Of a DNA stretch of 64,000 bases, positions 51,303 to 60,077 are shown piece by piece. This DNA comes from Cecembia lonarensis LW9 (GTDB lineage: Bacteria; Bacteroidota; Bacteroidia; Cytophagales; Cyclobacteriaceae). The DNA lies in contig NZ_AMGM01000015.1 in the NCBI RefSeq assembly GCF_000298295.1, forward strand, positions 1-64,000, written 5' to 3'. How positions within the stretch are numbered: the first letter of the stretch is position 1; each line of letters starts with the position of its first letter. The position numbers were made by a program, and so were the translations under genes. The notes below the pieces were generated by a model. That model was not told the origin of the DNA, ran no database searches, and worked only from the letters and a program-made list of their open reading frames with translations.

Positions 51303-51920
51303 TCATACCACTGCGGGCATAATATTGTATTTCTTTTTCAAATCGTGTACCAAACCTGTGGAGAAATCAAATACCCATGCATGTAACCTGATTTCCTCAC
51401 CCCTAGCTATCGCTTTTTTATATACAGAAGTCTGTTTGATATTTTCTATTTGCTCCAATACATTCAGCTCCACCAGTTTGTTGATCCTTTCATTTTCATC
51501 CTCAATGGACTCGAGTTCATTCTTATAATGGCGGATTACATCCTTAATGGTAGCCAACCAGTTGTCTATCAGTCCATTAGTTTTATTTTCATAGGCTGCC
51601 TTGATACCCCCGCAACCGTAATGGCCGTACACGATGATGTCATGGATGCCCAGACTTTCTACCGCATATTGCATCACTGATAGAAAATTAAGGTCTGTAT
51701 GGGACACCACATTGGCAATATTCCGATGGATAAAGAGTTCTCCCAGATCAATTCCCAAAACTTTGGAAGGAGATACCCGACTGTCCGAGCAACCTACCAA
51801 TAAGGCTTTTGGGTGTTGTCCTTCTTTCAAGGTATCGAAATACCCTTTTTGGGAATGTAACATGGTAGAAGCCCATTCCTTATTAAATTCCAAATATTTA
51901 TCTAAATCTAACTTGCACAT
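51303..51920 (-). CDS. Beta-class carbonic anhydrase
   Basis: A 205-residue enzyme that interconverts CO2 and bicarbonate. Zinc ligands and catalytic residues are visible in CSDSRVSPS (Cys39, Asp41, Arg43) and HYGCGGIKAA (His98, Cys101). It starts 5 bases after the SulP gene stops, so the two are co-transcribed. The pairing suggests that the transporter moves bicarbonate. Confidence 0.94.
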   Translation of the reverse strand: MCKLDLDKYLEFNKEWASTMLHSQKGYFDTLKEGQHPKALLVGCSDSRVSPSKVLGIDLGELFIHRNIANVVSHTDLNFLSVMQYAVESLGIHDIIVYGHYGCGGIKAAYENKTNGLIDNWLATIKDVIRHYKNELESIEDENERINKLVELNVLEQIENIKQTSVYKKAIARGEEIRLHAWVFDFSTGLVHDLKKKYNIMPAVV

Positions 51921-51925
51921 AATAA

Positions 51926-53671
51926 TTAATTGGTTTGAGTGGCATAGGGTGAATATTTATCCAGTAATTCCAGATCAATATCCTTATCGTAGGCAGAAAC
52001 TGCGGAGTTGTCATCAAGGAATACATGGTCAGCTCCCACACATTCCAAAATCCCCCATCTGTTCAATACATCTCTAACAGGGCCTTTGATACTGCTCATG
52101 CAAACATCAATGCCTGATTTTCTCCAAGCAAGAATCCATTCGTTTAACTCATGGGCTCCTGTACTGTCAATATTGGTAACACTTTCCATATTAAATACAA
52201 TCATATTGACCTTATCCTTTTTACCTGCAATCCACTTATCCAGCTTACCTTTGATAAATTCTATATTTGCAAAATAAATTGGCCCATCAATCCTGACCAT
52301 TAAAAGCTCATCTCTTTCTTCCAAATCTTTGAACCTGGAGACATTCCTGAATATATTTGTTCCAGGCACCCTGCCCAAACGGGCCATATGAGGCCTGGAA
52401 GCACGATAGATGACTACAATCAAGGATAAAACCATGCCTGCAATAATGCCTGTTTCAATACCCAAGGTTAAGGTAATCAGAAATGTAGCAATCAACATGG
52501 CAAAATCAGATTTGTCCTTGTGCCATAAATGAATGGGTTCTTTGTAATCAATCAAGCCTGAAACTGCTACCAATACTACCGCTGCAAGAATCGCACTTGG
52601 AAGGTTGTAGAATAAACCTGTGAAAAATAATAAGGTCAATACGATCAATATAGAACTGATAATGGCAGCCAATCCGGTTCTCGCCCCGGCATCATTATTG
52701 ACCGCTGTCCTGGAAAAACCTCCTGTTACCGGATAACCTCTGAAAAAGGCAGCACCAAAATTGGCCATACCTAATCCTATCAGTTCCTGATTGGCATCCA
52801 ACTTGTAATTTTTATGCTTGGCCTGTATGGTTTTGGCTACAGCAAAACTCTCTGCAAAACCCACCAAAGAAATGGTCAATGCTATCGGAAGCAAGGTGTT
52901 CCATACTTCCATATCAAAAGAAGGGGAAGATAAGGTCGGAAGTCCACTAGGTACATCTCCTACTATCCTAACCCCTTGGTTTGTCAGGTCAAAACCCGAT
53001 ACCAGGGCAATACCAACAATCACTGCTACCAATGGTGCAGGGAAACTCTTATGTATTTTTTTACCATATTTGATAATAATGATACCGACAACTCCTATTC
53101 CAAAGGTTAACCAGTGGATGTCTCCAATATTCTGTGCAATGGCCACTACCATTTCCTGAATATGCTCCGAATTAGGAAGATTGATCCTGAAAAGGTGCTT
53201 GATCTGACTCAGACCAATGATAATGGCTGCCGCTGAAGTAAATCCGCTAATCACTGGATGGGATAGAAAGTTGACTACAAAGCCTAATCGTAACACCCCC
53301 ATGCCAAACTGAATCAAGCCTACCAAAAAGGCCAATGACAGGGCGTATAACAGGTACTGTTCAGGTGAATCTGCATTCAAGCTGGCAATCCCTGCTGCTG
53401 TCAACAAAGAAACCATGGCCACAGGACCTACTGCCAATTGTCTGGATGTACCAAAGATAGCATACAACAACAATGGCACCGTAACTGCATAAAGCCCATG
53501 AATGGGCTCCAACCCTGCTAACATGGCATAAGCCATTCCTTGGGGGATCAACATGATACCTACAGTCAAACCGGCAGACAGGTCTCCCTGAAGGTCTGTC
53601 TTCTTGTAATTTGGCAACCATTCCAGAATGGGCAAAAAGCCCTTGATGGTATTGGTAATGCTTTTATTCAT
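51926..53671 (-). CDS. SulP-family anion transporter with STAS domain
   Basis: A 581-residue transporter with about twelve to fourteen helices (LSAGLTVGIMLIPQGMAYAMLAGLEPIHGLYAVTVPLLLYAIFGTSRQLAVGPVAMVS is the family signature) and a C-terminal STAS domain (about 440-560; NMESVTNIDSTGAHELNEW). SulP proteins carry sulfate, bicarbonate or other anions. Co-transcription with beta-carbonic anhydrase favours bicarbonate (BicA-like), but substrate cannot be read from the sequence. Confidence 0.9.
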   Translation of the reverse strand: MNKSITNTIKGFLPILEWLPNYKKTDLQGDLSAGLTVGIMLIPQGMAYAMLAGLEPIHGLYAVTVPLLLYAIFGTSRQLAVGPVAMVSLLTAAGIASLNADSPEQYLLYALSLAFLVGLIQFGMGVLRLGFVVNFLSHPVISGFTSAAAIIIGLSQIKHLFRINLPNSEHIQEMVVAIAQNIGDIHWLTFGIGVVGIIIIKYGKKIHKSFPAPLVAVIVGIALVSGFDLTNQGVRIVGDVPSGLPTLSSPSFDMEVWNTLLPIALTISLVGFAESFAVAKTIQAKHKNYKLDANQELIGLGMANFGAAFFRGYPVTGGFSRTAVNNDAGARTGLAAIISSILIVLTLLFFTGLFYNLPSAILAAVVLVAVSGLIDYKEPIHLWHKDKSDFAMLIATFLITLTLGIETGIIAGMVLSLIVVIYRASRPHMARLGRVPGTNIFRNVSRFKDLEERDELLMVRIDGPIYFANIEFIKGKLDKWIAGKKDKVNMIVFNMESVTNIDSTGAHELNEWILAWRKSGIDVCMSSIKGPVRDVLNRWGILECVGADHVFLDDNSAVSAYDKDIDLELLDKYSPYATQTN

Positions 53672-53927
53672 GACGTGAATTTTCTCTAATTAAAACTTGA
53701 TAACAGGAAAGTCAATTTACTTTCCAACACATCTACAAAAGTCCCAACTTTCAGGGGCAATGTTGGTGATGTTTGTTACATGTTAGGAAGATGTAAAGCA
53801 AAGCAGTAAAATCAGAGTTTAGTGTGAAGACTAGATTAAGCCATTTTTATGTTTTCATCAATTTAGTTCCGGACCGATGGAGATCCAAAATTGAATTTTG
53901 AACTTCGGATTCATATTATCACCCAGC

Positions 53928-54950
53928 ATGAAAAAAAGCGTTTTAATACCCCTTATTTCCTGTCTGCTTTTGATGGCTTGTACTTCCGAAAGTTGGGCCC
54001 AAAACAGAAGAAGCAACAGATCCTTTATTGAAACCATCAGCTTTGGTTCCTGCAATAAACACGATCTCCCTCAACCACTTTGGAATCCCATTATGGTAGA
54101 CAACCCCAATGTCTGGATCTGGCTTGGCGACATCGTGTATGGGGATACGCATGACATGGATCTATTGGAAGAAAAGTACAACATTCAAAAAGACCTTTTA
54201 GACTACAGAAGACTGAGATTAAACACATCTGTGATAGGCATTTGGGATGACCATGATTATGGGATCAATGACGGTGGTAAATATTTTGCTCAAAAAGCGG
54301 CATCGCAAGAGCGACTGTTGGATTTTTTGGATGAGCCTGCAGACAGTCCCCGCCGAAAACAGGAAGGTGCTTATGCCAGTTATTCCTATGGGATAGGAAA
54401 CAATTCGGTAAAAGTGATCCTTTTGGACACCCGGTACCACAGGGATACCCTGTATAAAGAAGACAGAAAATACCTCCCAAATTTTGAGGGAAGCATGCTT
54501 GGTGAAATGCAGTGGACTTGGCTGGAAAAAGAACTTAAAAACAGTACCGCTAGAATAAATATCATCGCTTCAGGTATCCAGGTTATTCCCACGGAACATC
54601 CTTTTGAAAAATGGGCCAACTTTCCCAATGAAAGGGAGCGTTTACTCAACCTGATAGCAAGTTCTAAGGCAAGGAACCCTGTTTTGATCAGTGGTGACCG
54701 ACATATTGCAGAAATCTCCTTGCTGAAAGACCAAAGGTTCCCTAATGGGATCTATGAGATTACCTCTTCTGGTCTGACCCACACTTGGTCAAATTATAGA
54801 GAGGAGTATAACCCTTATAGAATCGGGAATCTTATTGCCTCCTTACATTATGGTACGGTGAATTTTGATTGGGAGAAAGATTGGATGACTTTTTACATCA
54901 AAGGTGAAAAGGCACAGATCTATTTGGAGCAAAGGATACCTATTAGGTAA
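53928..54950 (+). CDS. PhoD-like phosphodiesterase/phosphatase lipoprotein
   Basis: A 340-residue exported lipoprotein (lipobox LLLMAC, Cys17) of the PhoD/metallophosphatase superfamily. Metal ligands appear in GSCNKHD, WLGDIVYGDTHD, WDDHDYGINDGG and SGDRHIAEIS. It is shorter than PhoD proper and resembles the small group of PhoD-like hydrolases. It has no operon partner. The ATG at 53928 gives a clean lipoprotein signal; the ATG at 53898 adds ten unlike residues. Confidence 0.85.
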   Translation: MKKSVLIPLISCLLLMACTSESWAQNRRSNRSFIETISFGSCNKHDLPQPLWNPIMVDNPNVWIWLGDIVYGDTHDMDLLEEKYNIQKDLLDYRRLRLNTSVIGIWDDHDYGINDGGKYFAQKAASQERLLDFLDEPADSPRRKQEGAYASYSYGIGNNSVKVILLDTRYHRDTLYKEDRKYLPNFEGSMLGEMQWTWLEKELKNSTARINIIASGIQVIPTEHPFEKWANFPNERERLLNLIASSKARNPVLISGDRHIAEISLLKDQRFPNGIYEITSSGLTHTWSNYREEYNPYRIGNLIASLHYGTVNFDWEKDWMTFYIKGEKAQIYLEQRIPIR

Positions 54951-55082
54951 TAGGGATATCGTTCCTCAAGTCAAAAGTACATTAGTTTTTTTCGAATCCT
55001 TTTGAATAGTTGGGTAATTTGAAATCCAGATGGCTCCGTAACTAAGACCATCCCACATTTGGAAGCAGGTGTTTAAACTTAT

Positions 55083-56282
55083 TCAATACATCCTGTATTT
55101 TTCCCGCATGGCCTTGTATGACCCCAAATCCTGCTGCCAGCCTGCCCGTATTTCCTCTTCTGACTTTCCGGCCAGGATATCCTTTCTTAATTGATCTGTA
55201 CCTGCCAGCTTATCAAAGAAATTATTAAAAAACTTCTCCTTTTTTCCTGAAATGCCATAAGCTCTTAGCAGATATTTCAAGGTAAACTGATGATCCAATG
55301 ATTCATTCCTAAGATCCTCTCCATAACATAACTTATCCTGTTGCGGGGGATTCTTGGACATTCCCACAATACTGACAGGAGTAAAGGTAAAATCGCCAAA
55401 TTTAGGATCAGGATAGCCATAAACCTGAAAAGGAAAGTATGTCCCTCTTCCCAGTGAAACATCTGTACCTTCAAAATAACATAATGAGGGATAGAGCCTT
55501 ATAGCAACATCATTGGGAAGATTGGGAGAAGGCTTCACAGGTAGGCTATAAGCCATACTATGGTCCCAGTTTTTTACTGCAACTACTTGAATGGGTGCTT
55601 GCACCCCTCCTTTCAGCCATCCTTCCCCATTGATCATACGGGCTAATTCCCCAACCGTTAGCCCATGTACTACCGGAATTGGATGCATGCCTACAAAACT
55701 TTCAAATCCTTTTTTCAATACCGGACCATCCACATAATTCCCATTGGGGTTTGGCCTGTCCAGAATCAATAGCGGCATATTATTTTCAGCGCAGCTTTCC
55801 ATCACATAGTGCATGGTGCTGATATAGGTATAAAACCTCACACCTACATCCTGAAGGTCATAGATCAGGATATCAATATCATTCAAAGAAGCTTTGGATG
55901 GTTTCTTATTGTCACCATAAAGGGATACAATAGGGAGGCCTGTTGCTTTGTCTACCTCAGACTTGATGGCCTCTCCGGCATCCGCGTCCCCTCTGAAACC
56001 ATGTTCCGGCACAAATACCTTCTTTACATCTATCCCTTCCATCATAAGAAAATCGACCAAGTGCATGTTGTTACTCTGGGTCAAAATAGAGGTCTGATTA
56101 ACTACAAGTCCTACCCTTTTCCCTTCCAATAGAGGCAGGTATGTTTCAGGCTGATCAGCTGCCGGCAAAATAATAGAAGGCAAATCACTTACAATTTCTT
56201 CCACTGGCTTATCTGGATTTTTACAAAAAGCCAGTGATATCATTAAAAAACTGAGAAGAATGATCAATTTGAAGGACTTCAT
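55083..56282 (-). CDS. DUF1343/NamZ-type exo-N-acetylmuramidase lipoprotein
   Basis: A 399-residue lipoprotein (lipobox SLAFC, Cys20). Family signatures: RVGLVVNQTS, VFVPEHGFRG, IVSLYGDNKKPS, DIDILIYDLQDVGVRFYTYISTM and LDRPNPNGNYVDGPVL. DUF1343 members include NamZ, which removes MurNAc from the non-reducing end of peptidoglycan fragments, so a cell-wall recycling role is likely. Divergent from the ABC permease gene with 40 bases between. Confidence 0.9.
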   Translation of the reverse strand: MKSFKLIILLSFLMISLAFCKNPDKPVEEIVSDLPSIILPAADQPETYLPLLEGKRVGLVVNQTSILTQSNNMHLVDFLMMEGIDVKKVFVPEHGFRGDADAGEAIKSEVDKATGLPIVSLYGDNKKPSKASLNDIDILIYDLQDVGVRFYTYISTMHYVMESCAENNMPLLILDRPNPNGNYVDGPVLKKGFESFVGMHPIPVVHGLTVGELARMINGEGWLKGGVQAPIQVVAVKNWDHSMAYSLPVKPSPNLPNDVAIRLYPSLCYFEGTDVSLGRGTYFPFQVYGYPDPKFGDFTFTPVSIVGMSKNPPQQDKLCYGEDLRNESLDHQFTLKYLLRAYGISGKKEKFFNNFFDKLAGTDQLRKDILAGKSEEEIRAGWQQDLGSYKAMREKYRMY

Positions 56283-56322
56283 AGTTATTTTGCGCTAAAT
56301 TTCGACCAAATTAAGAAATTCC

Positions 56323-57540
56323 TTGAACCTTTCTTATTTCATTGCCAAAAGAATCAGCTTCAAACGAACGGGTGGTTTCACAGGAACCATACACAGGATT
56401 GCTGTGGCCTCTGTGGCCATAGGTATTGCCATTACTTTGATTTCATTTATGATTCTTGGAGGCTTTCAAAATGAAATTTCCAACAAAGTATTTTCTTTTA
56501 CCGGACATTTTCAGGTGATGCGCTTCATGTCAGGCAATGCATTTGAAGAATCTCCTACCAGCAAAAAATCAGACTTCTACAAGGAATACCTCAATCAGGA
56601 CTATATCGCACATGTTCAGACATTTGCCCACAAGGCCGGACTGCTTAAAGGTGATAATGAAGTAGAGGGCGTATTAATGAAGGGTGTAGGCCCCGATTTT
56701 GACTCCCTGGCCTTTCAAGCTTCCATAAAAGCCGGGCGGTTTATCCAATTTTCAGAAGAAGGTGCCAGCAATGAAGTGTTACTAAGTACCAAAATCGCCA
56801 ACAAACTTCTTTTAGAGGTGGGGGACCGTGTGACCATGTATTTTGTCCAGGATCCTCCCAGGTTTCGAAGATTAGAGATCGTGGGACTTTATGAGACTTT
56901 TCTTGAAAATTTTGACGATAAAATTATCATTGGTGACATTCAGACCATCCGAAACCTTAATGGTTGGACGGAAGACCAAGTTGGCGGCTTCGAGGTCTTT
57001 GTTGATAATTCCAAAAATCTCGAGATGTATGTAGATCCACTTTATGATATTTTGGATTATGACCTCAAGTTGGTCAAGGTCACCGATAAGTACATGGAGA
57101 TTTTTGATTGGCTACATTTACTCAACAATAACGTCTATATTTTCTTGGGATTGATTCTTTTTGTAGCTGCCTTTAACATGGTGTCCATCCTGTTTATCCT
57201 GATCATGGAAAGAACACAGATGATCGGTATATTGAAAGGACTTGGCGCCAGAAACAGTCAGATCAGAAGAATATTTGTATGGAATGGTATAAGGATCATT
57301 GGCCGTGGCTTGCTTATAGGCAATGCCATAGCCCTGAGCTTTGGCTTCATTCAGGAAAAATTTCGCCTGATTCCACTCGACCCGGAAAACTATTACATGA
57401 GCTTCGTGCCCATATATTGGAATTGGCCAATTTTTATTGTGATGAACTTATTGGTATTGACCGTTACATCCTTGGTACTGTTTATTCCTGCCATGGTCAT
57501 CAGCAATATCCAACCCATTAAGGCAATACGCTTTGATTAG
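56323..57540 (+). CDS. ABC transporter permease, LolC/E-like (FtsX/MacB fold)
   Basis: A 405-residue permease with four helices: one near residue 25-48 (AVASVAIGIAITLISFMILGGF), then a large extracytoplasmic domain (about 50-270), and three helices at the C-terminus (MVSILFILIMERTQMIGILKGLGARNSQIRRIF shows the FtsX-type coupling segment). LolC/E extract lipoproteins for the outer membrane. No ABC ATPase gene adjoins it. The start is TTG 56323 (no ATG is near), consistent with MNLSYFIAKRI as the usual beginning. Its 3' end overlaps the converging glycosyltransferase gene by 23 bases. Confidence 0.88.
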   Translation: MNLSYFIAKRISFKRTGGFTGTIHRIAVASVAIGIAITLISFMILGGFQNEISNKVFSFTGHFQVMRFMSGNAFEESPTSKKSDFYKEYLNQDYIAHVQTFAHKAGLLKGDNEVEGVLMKGVGPDFDSLAFQASIKAGRFIQFSEEGASNEVLLSTKIANKLLLEVGDRVTMYFVQDPPRFRRLEIVGLYETFLENFDDKIIIGDIQTIRNLNGWTEDQVGGFEVFVDNSKNLEMYVDPLYDILDYDLKLVKVTDKYMEIFDWLHLLNNNVYIFLGLILFVAAFNMVSILFILIMERTQMIGILKGLGARNSQIRRIFVWNGIRIIGRGLLIGNAIALSFGFIQEKFRLIPLDPENYYMSFVPIYWNWPIFIVMNLLVLTVTSLVLFIPAMVISNIQPIKAIRFD

Positions 57541-58270
57541 GACGGTAACGTACAAAGAGACTTTTAAACTTCATGTATATTACGCCAAATATGGCTTCCC
57601 TAAAAATATGCGTGCTCATCTTGGAGGTACCTTTGGTTCTATCGGTAAAAATGATGGGTACTTCTACAATTTTAAACCCGAGTTTCCAAGCCGTAAACTT
57701 CATCTCTATCTGGAAAGCATAGCCAATAAAGCGAATTTTATTTAAGTTGATAGCCTCTAACACCCTCCTGTGATAACACTTAAAACCTGCTGTGGCATCT
57801 TTGATGGGCATTCCGGTTATAAACTGGACGTATTTACTGGCAAAAAAAGACATCAAAACCCTTCCCATGGGCCAATTGACCACATTTACCCCGGTAATGT
57901 AGCGGGAACCAACGGCCATATCATAGCCTTCCTCAGCACAGGCTTTATAAAGTCTGATAAGGTCTAGGGGGTTATGTGAAAAATCAGCATCCATTTCGAA
58001 GATATACTGATAACCGCTGGACAATCCATATCGAAACCCTTCAATATATGCAGTTCCGAGACCAAGCTTTCCTTTTCTTTGAAGTAAGTGTAACCTTTCC
58101 GGATAGTCTTTTTTCAGTGCTTTGACCTTATCTGCCGTACCATCGGGAGATTGGTCATCAATGATCAACAGTTCAAAATCGCCCTCCAACTCCATCACGG
58201 AGCGTATCATGTCCTCAATGTTTTCGATTTCATTGTAGGTAGGAATGATGACGAGTTTCTCTTTTTTCAT
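57518..58270 (-). CDS. Polyprenyl-phosphate glycosyltransferase (DPM1-like, GT2)
   Basis: A 250-residue cytosolic GT2 enzyme without membrane anchor. It opens with LVIIPTYNEIENIEDMI, has the nucleotide-binding IIDDQSPDGTAD (DDxSxDGT), the catalytic EMDADFSHNP, and the DPM-type segment GMPIKDATAGFKCYHRRVLEAI. It probably transfers a sugar (mannose or glucose) to undecaprenyl or dolichyl phosphate. The start was taken at the ATG at 58270 (MKKEKLVII); a longer frame from 58285 exists. Confidence 0.9.
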   Translation of the reverse strand: MKKEKLVIIPTYNEIENIEDMIRSVMELEGDFELLIIDDQSPDGTADKVKALKKDYPERLHLLQRKGKLGLGTAYIEGFRYGLSSGYQYIFEMDADFSHNPLDLIRLYKACAEEGYDMAVGSRYITGVNVVNWPMGRVLMSFFASKYVQFITGMPIKDATAGFKCYHRRVLEAINLNKIRFIGYAFQIEMKFTAWKLGFKIVEVPIIFTDRTKGTSKMSTHIFREAIFGVIYMKFKSLFVRYRPNQSVLP

Positions 58271-58374
58271 AAAACCAAAAGCCAAAAATAGGATTTATCA
58301 TATGGAATAACAGCCCGAAAAACAAAAAATCATAAAATTCCCTTATCATTGCTAGCGAAAACCGGGCATAAATT

Positions 58375-59262
58375 ATGAAAATAGCGGTCATTACCTATGA
58401 CAATAAAGGTGAATATGCTTCCAATGAAGTAAATGAAGATGTCACACTGGAGAAAATACTCAGGGAACTGGGTTTGGACTTTTCCTTTGAAATCTGGTCT
58501 GATCCTAAAGTAGATTGGCATGAATATTCTCTATTATTGGTCAAATCCCCTTGGGATTACTTTGACCGGTATGAGGAATTCAAGTCTTGGTGTGAAAAAA
58601 TGCTGGATTACGGCATTCCTAGCCTCAATACCATGGACACCATCCTATGGAATTCAGACAAATGGTATTTACAGGACATACAGGAAAAAGGGTTCCCCAT
58701 CGTTCCTACCCAATTCCTCAAGAGACAGGCTCCTCTTCAGTTAGATCGTTATTTTCAGCAATTCAATACAGACACCTTGGTCATCAAACCCACCGTAAGT
58801 GGTGGATCCAAAAACACCATCAAATTACAAAAAAGCGACTGGCAGGAACATGAGGCTACCCTAAAGACCTGGTTGGAAGAAGCCGATTTTATGGTACAAC
58901 CATTTGTAGAAGAAGTAGCCAAGACAGGTGAATATTCCTATCTTTTTTTCAATGGAAAATTTTCGCATGCCGTACTGAAAAGTCCTAAACAGGGGGAATT
59001 CCGCGTACAGCACTTTTTTGGGGGGAAAATTCACCCCATCAGCCCAAAAGCGGAGGAGTTAAACTATATGCAACAAATCGTAGATAGTTTTGCTGCTGAT
59101 ACCCTTTATGCCCGAGTGGATGGGGTTTGGACGGAAGGGGTTTTCTATCTGATGGAACTGGAGTTGATTGAACCTTATCTTTTCCTGTTTATTTCAGAAG
59201 AAGCTCAGGAAAATTACAAAAAGGCCATTGAGAAGCAGGTGATCAAACTGATCAAAACTTGA
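58375..59262 (+). CDS. ATP-grasp ligase-like protein
   Basis: A 295-residue ATP-grasp protein. The fold parts visible are an N-terminal pre-ATP-grasp domain (VITYDNKGEYAS, SLLLVKSPWDYFDRYEEF), the central domain with KPTVSGGSKNT (lid and Lys) and the C-terminal metal and nucleotide residues in LYARVDGVW and LMELELIEPYLF. It resembles RimK/glutathione synthetase-type ligases of unknown acceptor. A single gene, divergent from the glycosyltransferase. Confidence 0.82.
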   Translation: MKIAVITYDNKGEYASNEVNEDVTLEKILRELGLDFSFEIWSDPKVDWHEYSLLLVKSPWDYFDRYEEFKSWCEKMLDYGIPSLNTMDTILWNSDKWYLQDIQEKGFPIVPTQFLKRQAPLQLDRYFQQFNTDTLVIKPTVSGGSKNTIKLQKSDWQEHEATLKTWLEEADFMVQPFVEEVAKTGEYSYLFFNGKFSHAVLKSPKQGEFRVQHFFGGKIHPISPKAEELNYMQQIVDSFAADTLYARVDGVWTEGVFYLMELELIEPYLFLFISEEAQENYKKAIEKQVIKLIKT

Positions 59263-59332
59263 GTCATTCTGAGCATTTAACATTTAGGGGAATGTAAAGA
59301 AAAAGAAGTGACAGTTATGGTAGCGTCATCCT

Positions 59333-59430
59333 GAACCGCAGCCTGCGGAGGTGAAAGCTTGCCCAGTAGCATTACGGGGGATCTCATCTATTTTTGGAGA
59401 CTCCCCGAAAAGATCGGGGCAGGCTTTCGC
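59333..59430. repeat. Inverted copy of the 50932-51030 repeat
   Basis: Reverse complement of 50932-51030 with roughly nine of ten positions equal by eye, including CCGCAGCCTGCGGAGGTGAA and GACTCCCCGAAAAGATCGGG. A further short piece (CCCCCCGAAAGGATCGGGAC) occurs at 59961-59980. These belong to the same mosaic family. The gap 59263-60077 holds no gene that I can support. Confidence 0.8.
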
Positions 59431-59503
59431 TTTGCTCAGAGTGACGATTCCGGTATTCTGTCAATGATATTCCTCACTAGTAGACAAGTTATGGCAGTTT
59501 TTT

Positions 59504-59850
59504 TAACCACATAAGAGAACATAGCACACATAGCTTCCCCTGTATCAACCGGTTGATTTTAAAAATAAAGGTTTGCTGCTGCCCTGCTATGTATTCTATG
59601 TTTCTATCCCGCATGCGGGACAAGTTGTGGCAAATAAAAAAGGATTTTTGTGGAGGTTCAGGTTGTTTTTTGGACAACATAGTAACATAGCCAACATAGT
59701 TAGGCTGTCGCTGCTGTGGTTTTTGGTATTGGAACGGCCTGGCTCTGATGACCGTATTATGTGCCGGATTTTTGTTATGTATTCTATGTTCTAGGTGGCG
59801 GATTTTTTCAACCCCAAACATAGTGCATATAGTTTTCCAAGAGCCAACTG
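59504..59850. repeat. ACATAG-rich interspersed repeat region
   Basis: Clusters of ACATAG and its complement CTATGT: AACCACATAAGAGAACATAG (59504 on), GCTATGTATTCTATG (59587 on), AACATAGTAACATAGCC (59677 on), TTATGTATTCTATGTTCTAG (59775 on), and AACATAGTGCATATAG (59817 on). The copies face each other in opposite orientation. The frames through it are in all phases and look like chance, so I call it non-coding repeat. I recall similar modules in many Bacteroidota. Confidence 0.55.
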
Positions 59851-60077
59851 TCTGGTTATGAAAAGGCTTGGTGTCGCCAATTTATCCCCGATTCATAGGA
59901 TAAGTTGTTTTATAGGTCACTTTCCCTATTCGGAGAAGGAACTCTTTTGCTTTAGGAGACCCCCCGAAAGGATCGGGACAGGCTTTCCTTTCACTTCTTA
60001 ATGAACTCCTTAAATCCCTTAACTTCTTAATGTTTCCAAGTCTCCGACTTCCCACTTCCGAAATCCGCCTTAGTAAA

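Noticed and set aside
59489-59821. 110-codon open frame on the minus strand in the repeat-rich gap
   Set aside because: It runs through ACATAG repeats (His/Asn/Lys-rich product) and has no start context, domain or partner.
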